Part shown: piece by piece, positions 7,042 to 11,330 of the stretch
Layout: the number at the start of each line of letters is the position of its first letter
Position numbering within the stretch: position 1 is the first letter of the stretch
Origin: Proteobacteria bacterium UBA6729
GTDB taxonomy: Bacteria > Pseudomonadota > Gammaproteobacteria > Porifericomitales > Porifericomitaceae
Length of the DNA: 11,330 nt
Assembly (NCBI GenBank): GCA_002454015.1
Contig: DKIB01000010.1
Location: 3,895-15,224, forward strand
Reading direction: 5' to 3'
Notes under the pieces: model-generated
Seen by the model: only the letters and a program-made list of their open reading frames with translations
What the model was told of the DNA's origin: nothing
The model's database searches: none
Translations under genes and position numbers: made by a program

Positions 7042-9266
7042 ATGCGTTTCCTCCGTGTGGCTGCGCGATCAGTAATCAGGATGCCGGGCAGGCCCAGTCC
7101 GGTACCCAGTGCCAGCAACCATCCGGCGCCGGACAGGCCGGTATGCCGGGACAGGATCAGGCTGCCTGCACAGCCGAGACCCGTCAGGGTACCGAGCATT
7201 ATAGCGGTATGTGCCGGGTGCCGGGCTGATAGGGGGCTGCAGCGGTACTGCAGGCCGCAGGCAATACTGCTGATGCCGAGCAGGGGCAGGGCGGCGCTGT
7301 TGATGTAATCCATGGCGGCCCCGCTGCCGATCCATGCGGCGGTGCTCAGCAGTATCGTCAGGGCGGCGGACAGTACGGGTACGGTACTGCTGTGTCCGGC
7401 CAGTCTGCACAGCAGGATGGTGACGGCGGCAATCAGCAGCAGCGCCAGCAGCAGGGTGTGCACGGTGGCCCGGGCTGCAGCCTGTTGCAGCACGGGGATG
7501 CCGGTGAGCCGCGGTATCTGCAGGCGGTGCAGTAGTGCAGGCATGTCAACGGCCGCGGCGGGCCAGGCCCGCACCAGATAGTGCTGATCCGGGGATATCC
7601 AGCGGTTCCGTACATTGATGGGGAGTTCCTGCAGGGTGAAGGCTTGCCCCCGCAGGGCCTCGGACAGGGCCTGCAGCGTGGCGGGCAGGTCGCCGAGGAG
7701 ATCGCTGTGCAGGGCTGCCAGTGCCGGGTCGCGTGCAGTCGCCGGGAGGCTGTGCAGCCGTGCCATGTAGCGCTCCAGGGCTGCCTGCAGGCGGGGCGGT
7801 CTGTGGACCTGCTGCGGGGGCGGAGCGGCCGGGGTGAGCAGTCCGGCGAGTGGTTGCAGCAGGGCGGTCTTGCGGGACTGCTCTGCGGGGAGCCAGTCCC
7901 AAATCGTTTCCACCTTGCGGATGCCCGGGGTGTGCCGGAGTTGCCGGGCCCCTGCCCGGGCGGCGTCAGCATGCTCTGCGACCAGCAGCAGGGGCTGCGC
8001 TGTGGTGGATGCCTGCAGGCGTTGCTCCGCAAAGTCGGCCCGGTGCCATACCATTCCCCCCGCCAGCAGGGCGAGCAGTACCAGCCAGCGCCGGGTGCCG
8101 GGGGGCAGCGAGTATGGGGTGGCATGGCGGGGTGGCACGGCGGGCAGGCGGCAGCAGGACAGCAGGGCGGGGAGCAGGCTGAAACAGAGCAACAGGTTCA
8201 GCAGGGCACCGATGCCGACCAGCGCACCGAGTTCGGCAAGCCCCCGGTGGGGCACGGCCAGCAATGCAAAACCGCTGAGGGCGACCGTCAGTCCGACGGG
8301 CAACAGCACTTGGGCACTGCTGGCCGCGGCAGCAGGCAGGGTCCGGCCGATGTGCAGTCCGGCCTGATAGTGCAGGGCATACTGTGCTGCCCAACTCGCT
8401 CCCAGTCCCAGTTGCAGCCACAGGCCCAGTACCGATATCAGGTTCAGTTCGCCGTACAGGGCGGCGGCATAGCCCAGGGTGGCAGCCACACCGCAGGCCA
8501 GGGTCACCGCCGTGGTGAGGGCCAGGGCAATGCTGCGCAGCACGGCAAGTGCTGCCAGCAGGGGCAGCAGCCAGATGCCGATGTGCACGGAGGGCTGCTG
8601 CTGTACGGGCAGCCACTCGCCTGTGAGGTGCAGGCGGATGTGCAGGCGTTCCTGCAGGGCATGGAGATATTGCAGCAGGGCAGCGCGCGCTACACGCTGC
8701 CGTGGTTGGGCGAGGATGTACTCGCTGTGCGTCTCCGTGCCCAGCAGCAGTTCCTGCCAGGGCAGTGGCAGGCGGTGCCCGGTGGCGTGTGCCTCCAGGG
8801 TCTGCGCTACCGCCCGGGTGTACACCGTGCTGTCCGTGCCGGACGGACTGAGCACACCGTGCAGTGCAGGGTTGTGTTGCAGGCGCTGCAGCCAGGGGCG
8901 GGCCGCCTGCAACCGCACCGTCAATGCCTGTAGCGCAGCGCTGTCCAGATACAGCAGGGCCTGGCGACGGAAGAACGGCCAGGTGGTCGGGTAGTACACG
9001 TTGCGGAAGAGTTGTGGGGGCAGCTGATAGTACACCGCCTGCGCCTGTGCCCGGGCCTGCTCCGGGGTATCCGCCGTGACGTGCAGTTGCAGTTCCCCCG
9101 GGTACTGCGTGAAGGTATTCTCAAACTCGGTGTACAACTCTCGCCAGCCGGACTGCGCCGGGAACAGGCCGAGGATATCCGTGTTGAGGCGCAGGGTGCC
9201 CGTGGCATACCACAGGCATGCGACCGCAGCCAGCAGGCAGCCGATGATCACGTGGCGGCGGTACAC
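7029..9266 (-). CDS. HpnN-like RND/MMPL-family membrane protein
   Basis: Large inner-membrane protein with RND layout: one helix (VIIGCLLAAVACLWYATG), a first periplasmic domain, five helices, a central helix, a shorter second periplasmic domain, and a final helix bundle. The first domain matches hopanoid-transporter HpnN relatives: LNTDILGLFP after helix 1 and PFFRRQALLYLDSAALQALT. In helix 4, where such transporters have GLGVDF, this protein has GLGASWAAQYALHY: the Asp is Ser (codon 8396-8394), and the matching segment of the second half (LPLLGISSIACGLQY) has no acid either. At about 745-763 aa it is shorter than typical HpnN (about 860). Start: TTG 9320 gives 763 aa but lies 4 nt after the tRNA; GTG 9266 has GGAGG 8 nt upstream and keeps helix 1, so it is used here. 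No hopanoid synthesis genes are in the window, so the substrate is unknown. Confidence 0.8.
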   Translation of the reverse strand: MYRRHVIIGCLLAAVACLWYATGTLRLNTDILGLFPAQSGWRELYTEFENTFTQYPGELQLHVTADTPEQARAQAQAVYYQLPPQLFRNVYYPTTWPFFRRQALLYLDSAALQALTVRLQAARPWLQRLQHNPALHGVLSPSGTDSTVYTRAVAQTLEAHATGHRLPLPWQELLLGTETHSEYILAQPRQRVARAALLQYLHALQERLHIRLHLTGEWLPVQQQPSVHIGIWLLPLLAALAVLRSIALALTTAVTLACGVAATLGYAAALYGELNLISVLGLWLQLGLGASWAAQYALHYQAGLHIGRTLPAAAASSAQVLLPVGLTVALSGFALLAVPHRGLAELGALVGIGALLNLLLCFSLLPALLSCCRLPAVPPRHATPYSLPPGTRRWLVLLALLAGGMVWHRADFAEQRLQASTTAQPLLLVAEHADAARAGARQLRHTPGIRKVETIWDWLPAEQSRKTALLQPLAGLLTPAAPPPQQVHRPPRLQAALERYMARLHSLPATARDPALAALHSDLLGDLPATLQALSEALRGQAFTLQELPINVRNRWISPDQHYLVRAWPAAAVDMPALLHRLQIPRLTGIPVLQQAAARATVHTLLLALLLIAAVTILLCRLAGHSSTVPVLSAALTILLSTAAWIGSGAAMDYINSAALPLLGISSIACGLQYRCSPLSARHPAHTAIMLGTLTGLGCAGSLILSRHTGLSGAGWLLALGTGLGLPGILITDRAATRRKRIWQS

Positions 9267-9324
9267 CAGTACCCCCTCCGTCCAGCGCTGCAGCGCCGCC
9301 GTGTGGGGCACCCGGTTCAAGGGT

Positions 9325-9399
9325 TGGAGCCGGAGGCGGGATTTGAACCCGCGACCTGCGCATTACGAATGCGCTGCTCTGCCACTGAGCTACTCCGGC
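9325..9399 (-). tRNA. tRNA-Thr (anticodon CGT)
   Basis: A complete 75-nt cloverleaf on the minus strand with encoded CCA. Acceptor stem GCCGGAG/CTCCGGC pairs perfectly; D-arm GCTC-AGTGGCA-GAGC; anticodon stem GCGCA/TGCGC around loop TTCGTAA, giving CGT at positions 34-36, which reads ACG (Thr); 5-nt variable loop; T-arm GCGGG-TTCAAAT-CCCGC; discriminator T. The RND-like gene begins almost at its 3' end, so one transcript probably carries both. Confidence 0.97.
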
Positions 9400-9428
9400 C
9401 TGTGGCGCGCCTGCACCGTCGGCAGGGC

Positions 9429-9434
9429 AGTATA
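9429..9434 (-). promoter_or_regulatory. -10 element of the tRNA-Thr promoter
   Basis: Minus-strand TATACT, 30 nt before the mature tRNA 5' end, implies a start near 9422 and a leader of about 23 nt. The bases after it (GCCCTGCC) form a GC-rich discriminator, the kind seen at stringently controlled stable-RNA promoters. No good -35 hexamer is visible at 16-18 nt. Confidence 0.5.
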
Positions 9435-9463
9435 CACCCGGCGCACACGCCAGGCGTGCAGGA

Positions 9464-9853
9464 TCAGCGAGGGCGGATCCGCACCCCTCCCTCCACCCCT
9501 TCGGTTACCGTACCGTCCGGGGGGCTGGGCAGGCCGCGAATCTGCAGATTGTGGTAGTCAAAGTCAAAGAGTTCGCCCGTTGTCGCATTGCAGAAATGCG
9601 AGTGGGGCGCGGTGTTGGAATCATGGCAGGTGCGGCCGCCGCTGCTGACCCGCGACGGCACACCCTTGCTGACGAACAGTGCCAAGGGGTTGCAGGCACT
9701 GGCACGGGAGATGCGGGCGTGCAGGGTCATGGTCCGGGCGCGCAAGTGCGGGTGCCGGTCCAGTCCCCTCTCGGCAAGCTGCAACCGGGCGCGGGCAGGG
9801 GCAATCCCACCCCGACGCGGCGGCTCGGCAAAGCGGCGTTGTTTCTTCTGCAT
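9464..9853 (-). CDS. Short, divergent Fur-family regulator (PerR/Irr-like), possibly non-functional
   Basis: 129 residues (Fur proteins are usually about 135-150). The C-terminal half is clearly Fur-like: SGGRTCHDSNTAPHSHF (71-87), then TGELFDFD, LPSPPDGT and a terminal VRIRPR, matching the GGRTYYDSNTxxHHHF...LPxPP pattern of PerR/Irr-type members. Key positions differ: the recognition-helix motif VYNTL is ACNPL (53-57), with a proline in the helix; RTYYD is RTCHD; HHHFY is HSHFC. Three expected Tyr codons read TGC. The winged-helix part is also some 6 residues short before this motif. DNA binding and metal sensing are therefore doubtful. The ORF is intact from ATG 9853, with an extended -10 box directly upstream, which would give an almost leaderless mRNA. 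It could be a recently inactivated gene or a repurposed protein. Confidence 0.65.
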   Translation of the reverse strand: MQKKQRRFAEPPRRGGIAPARARLQLAERGLDRHPHLRARTMTLHARISRASACNPLALFVSKGVPSRVSSGGRTCHDSNTAPHSHFCNATTGELFDFDYHNLQIRGLPSPPDGTVTEGVEGGVRIRPR

Positions 9854-9861
9854 GATTGTTA

Positions 9862-9870
9862 ATTATAGCA
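9862..9870 (-). promoter_or_regulatory. Extended -10 promoter for the Fur-like gene
   Basis: Minus-strand TGCTATAAT is a perfect TG-N-TATAAT extended -10 element; such promoters work without a good -35, and none is seen. The predicted start near 9855 is 2-3 nt before the ATG at 9853, so the message would be close to leaderless, or a later start is used. Confidence 0.5.
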
Positions 9871-10131
9871 CCGCAAGCGGATTCCTGCCTGCCGCGGAGG
9901 CGCGGTCGGGGCCTTGCGGCTCCCCGGCCTTGCGTTGACAGCTCGGGGCTCCGCAGGCGGCCGCTCGTCAGGATATACTGCGCAGAGGTCAGTAATCCTC
10001 TCGTGAGCACCGTGCAGGGTGGAGCAGGGGTAAAACCGGGGAGCGGAGCACAGGAGATGCAGTCTTCAGCGTTGCCGGACCCGGGCCTTGCAGGCGCATG
10101 GTGAGGGTACTGGTTATTGAGGGTATTGGAT
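9871..10131. other. Non-coding spacer between divergent genes, with GC-rich repeats
   Basis: Holds a 9-nt direct repeat GGCCTTGCG at 9910-9918 and 9926-9934 (period 16), a GCGGAG/CTCCGC inverted pair (9894-9899 and 9949-9954), and a plus-strand TATACT at 9974-9979 that may be a -10 box for the gene at 10132 (leader about 145 nt). A perfect TTGACA at 9935-9940 is 33 nt from it, too far to be its -35. GAGG and CCTC flank an 8-nt loop near 9985-10000. I recognise no known riboswitch or small RNA. A short plus frame (9856-10104) has no protein-like features. Confidence 0.5.
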
Positions 10132-10455
10132 ATGCTTGAGTGGGGTTCCATTGTTGGCAGTTTGCTGGTGGGTTTGGCGGTTCTCGTTATCTTGTTTTTA
10201 GCCAAGCAGTTGTTTTGGGGTCCGGGGCTGGTGAATGTGTTCTCGTCGCCATCAATTCGGGGCACCTGGAAGGCTGCATTCCGGGAGCAGCGTTACCGTG
10301 GGGAAACCCTCCAAGGCAGGGCGGATGCCGGCGAGGTAGATGCCGGGGTAGAAAAGGTTGAAGTGCGGCAATTTCTTGTTTGGGTATGGGGTACGATTGG
10401 CTACCCGGGAAAGAACAGGCAATACAGGTTCCGTGGTACAATCAGACGGCTGTGA
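10132..10455 (+). CDS. Membrane-anchored protein with one helix and a short beta-rich domain, possibly truncated
   Basis: 107 residues from ATG 10132; GAGGG lies 8 nt upstream (TTG 10117 would add 5 residues). One transmembrane helix (about 7-25, SIVGSLLVGLAVLVILFLAK) leads into a soluble part with alternating beta pattern: SIRGTWKAAFRE, then a charged stretch, then VEVRQFLVWVWGTIGYPG and QYRFRGTIRRL. The G-T-W and V-W-G-T-I / Y-R-F-x-G-T-I strands resemble small beta-barrel domains found in membrane-tethered bacterial proteins, some of them defence effectors such as the Cap15 group. The barrel would need more strands than are present, so the protein looks cut short at 10455. The effector comparison is inference only. 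The next open frames carry an Excalibur domain. Confidence 0.5.
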   Translation: MLEWGSIVGSLLVGLAVLVILFLAKQLFWGPGLVNVFSSPSIRGTWKAAFREQRYRGETLQGRADAGEVDAGVEKVEVRQFLVWVWGTIGYPGKNRQYRFRGTIRRL

Positions 10456-10583
10456 AGGTAAGCGATACTGCAGCGATTATGAGCACCTGTGCGCAAGCGT
10501 GGAGGCACTTGATCGAGTGTAAACAGACCTGGCTGGACGGGGACGGCGATGGAATACCCTGTGAGCTGCTCTGCAGGCCGTGA
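10439..10583 (+). pseudogene. Excalibur calcium-binding domain, broken by a +1 frameshift
   Basis: Frame 2 reads QSDGCEGKRYCSD (10439-10477); after one extra T (10478), frame 3 reads MSTCAQAWRHLIECKQTW and LDGDGDGIPCELLCRP to TGA 10583. Joined, this is the full Excalibur pattern: GKRYCSxMSxCAxAxxxL, a cysteine, then the calcium-loop DxDxDGxxCE and a final LC. Excalibur domains occur in secreted or surface proteins and near nucleases. Without the extra base it would be one continuous domain; as it stands only a 34-residue piece could be made from ATG 10479. The upstream part of frame 2 overlaps the previous gene and is not convincing, so the parent protein is unknown. Confidence 0.65.
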
Positions 10584-10645
10584 AGTAAAGTTGGAGGCAC
10601 CAGAGGTGCTGGAGCGCGTGCAGAAAATCAGGACAAAACCCCCAG

Positions 10646-10674
10646 ATGACCGGTTACATACGGTCGTGTACAAT
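10646..10674 (+). promoter_or_regulatory. Candidate sigma-70 promoter of the lipoprotein gene
   Basis: ATGACC (10646-10651, four of six matches to TTGACA) and TACAAT (10669-10674, five of six to TATAAT) are exactly 17 nt apart. The start would fall near 10681, just before the first leader hairpin. Confidence 0.5.
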
Positions 10675-10683
10675 AGAAAAGAA

Positions 10684-10730
10684 GGGCGACCGATGGGATC
10701 GCCCCCCACTGACCGAGGCAGATCCCTCGG
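10684..10730 (+). promoter_or_regulatory. Two tandem hairpins in the lipoprotein leader
   Basis: Hairpin 1: GGGCGA (10684-10689) pairs with TCGCCC (10699-10704), and inner CC/GG can extend it. Hairpin 2: CCGAGG (10713-10718) pairs with CCTCGG (10725-10730) around a 6-nt loop. Neither is followed by a T-run, so they do not look like terminators. They fill most of the roughly 70-nt leader and end just before the ribosome binding site (GGGAG from 10737), suggesting mRNA stabilisation or translational control. Confidence 0.45.
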
Positions 10731-10749
10731 AGCGTTGGGAGAAAAAATC

Positions 10750-11330
10750 ATGGGAAAAACTGAGGCATACACCACAATCTTATCCACCACCACCATCGCG
10801 TTACTACTAAGCGCATGCGGAGGCGGCAACGGCGGCAGTCCAGGTTCGTCGCCAATGATCGGGGGGGGTAACCTTCCTGCGTTTGCGGTCAACCGCGATT
10901 CAGCACGGGCATTGGTCAGCGGCGAAACCCTTGACATGACTTCCGCGGAAATTGACGCGACGTTGAACACATTGAGTCAAACAGCGGACTCTGTGATTAC
11001 CAGCGACTTCTTTCTGTTTCCTGCCGGTGGAATACCCGCCAGGATCGGCGCAACATGCGATCAGGATTCGTGCACCATAAACTACGCTGGGAGATCAGCA
11101 ACAATACCACTGCCTACGGACCTTGATTCCATCGGCAACGTCAGCATCGAACACCAATCGGTCATGACCCACAATGAAGTCAACCTCGCGCAACAGCGAG
11201 CACGGCTGGCAGTCCCCAGCGCGCCCGGCGAACTAACCGACATCAGAAGTTATGGGGGTTGGCTTGAACACAATTTTTTCTTCTGGTTCTCACTGGAGCA
11301 AACCCTGCCTACAGCGGATGACTACGAAGC
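10750..11330 (+). CDS. Lipoprotein, surface beta-rich type (3' end outside window)
   Basis: Open from ATG 10750 to the window end (193 residues seen). The signal peptide is a polar start, a hydrophobic stretch (TTIALLL) and a lipobox LSAC with C23 as the lipidated residue, followed by a flexible GGGNGGSPGSSP linker. Thus it is an outer-membrane or surface lipoprotein. Later parts include a C-x5-C pair (CDQDSC), VMTHNEVNLAQ and YGGWLEHNFFFWF (from about residue 168). The last two recall repeated surface lipoproteins of marine and host-associated bacteria that carry a C-terminal barrel similar to transferrin-binding-protein-B domains; this is from memory and not secure. GGGAG lies 8 nt before the ATG, supporting the start. 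G+C is about 45% at the start and 55% later, lower than the housekeeping genes, suggesting transfer. Confidence 0.8.
   Translation, partial: MGKTEAYTTILSTTTIALLLSACGGGNGGSPGSSPMIGGGNLPAFAVNRDSARALVSGETLDMTSAEIDATLNTLSQTADSVITSDFFLFPAGGIPARIGATCDQDSCTINYAGRSATIPLPTDLDSIGNVSIEHQSVMTHNEVNLAQQRARLAVPSAPGELTDIRSYGGWLEHNFFFWFSLEQTLPTADDYE

Noticed and set aside
7581..8933. A 450-codon plus-strand frame
   Set aside because: It is antisense to the RND-like gene and reads as low-complexity Gln/Gly; no motif or start signal supports it.
9935..9979. Perfect TTGACA plus TATACT as a sigma-70 promoter
   Set aside because: The hexamers are 33 nt apart; the usual spacing is 16-18 nt. The TATACT alone may still be a weak -10.
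9621..10265. A 214-codon minus frame over the spacer and the Fur-like gene
   Set aside because: Pro/Arg-rich, overlaps the better supported Fur-like frame, with no ribosome binding site or family resemblance.
10401..10970. A 189-codon minus frame
   Set aside because: It is antisense to the Excalibur fragment, the leader hairpins and the lipoprotein signal peptide, all of which have specific evidence.

Overview
The window is GC-rich chromosomal DNA, most likely from a gammaproteobacterium. The best evidence is pyrC (class II dihydroorotase) directly followed by rnt (RNase T); RNase T is largely a gammaproteobacterial enzyme and the pair is also adjacent in Pseudomonas. I cannot name the genus. 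Two stretches, 5920-6445 and roughly 10100-11330, are lower in G+C and hold fragments, truncated genes and a lipoprotein; they look like accessory DNA.

Layout. 1-1505 (+): 3' part of pyrC and rnt, overlapping by 22 nt. 1468-2823 (-): a methylthioadenosine/S-adenosylhomocysteine deaminase that ends inside rnt, tail to tail. 2935-5919 (+): a type IV pilin-like protein with a strong ribosome binding site and a sigma-54-like site upstream, then a complete RecD2-type helicase in the same reading frame as the pilin, separated by one TGA. 5920-6445: a low-GC strip with gene fragments and one weak small ORF. 9399-6442 (-): tRNA-Thr(CGT), then an HpnN-like RND/MMPL membrane protein, then a small multispanning protein resembling a CDP-alcohol phosphatidyltransferase. 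Both membrane proteins appear to lack the acidic residues their families depend on. 9853-9464 (-): a short Fur-family (PerR/Irr-like) protein whose recognition helix and metal-site region are altered. 10132-10583 (+): a one-helix membrane-anchored protein with the start of a beta-rich domain, then an Excalibur-type calcium-binding domain broken by one extra base. 10750-end (+): a lipoprotein with its own promoter and a leader with two hairpins; it runs off the window.

How it fits together. The first 6 kb is housekeeping: pyrimidine synthesis, RNA maturation, methylthioadenosine salvage, and a pilin/helicase pair with no obvious functional link. The most unusual unit is the tRNA-Thr / RND-like / CDP-alcohol-transferase-like series, where two adjacent, translationally coupled membrane proteins both look catalytically or energetically disabled. 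The right end is a zone of decay and surface proteins. No CRISPR array, transposase or integrase was seen.
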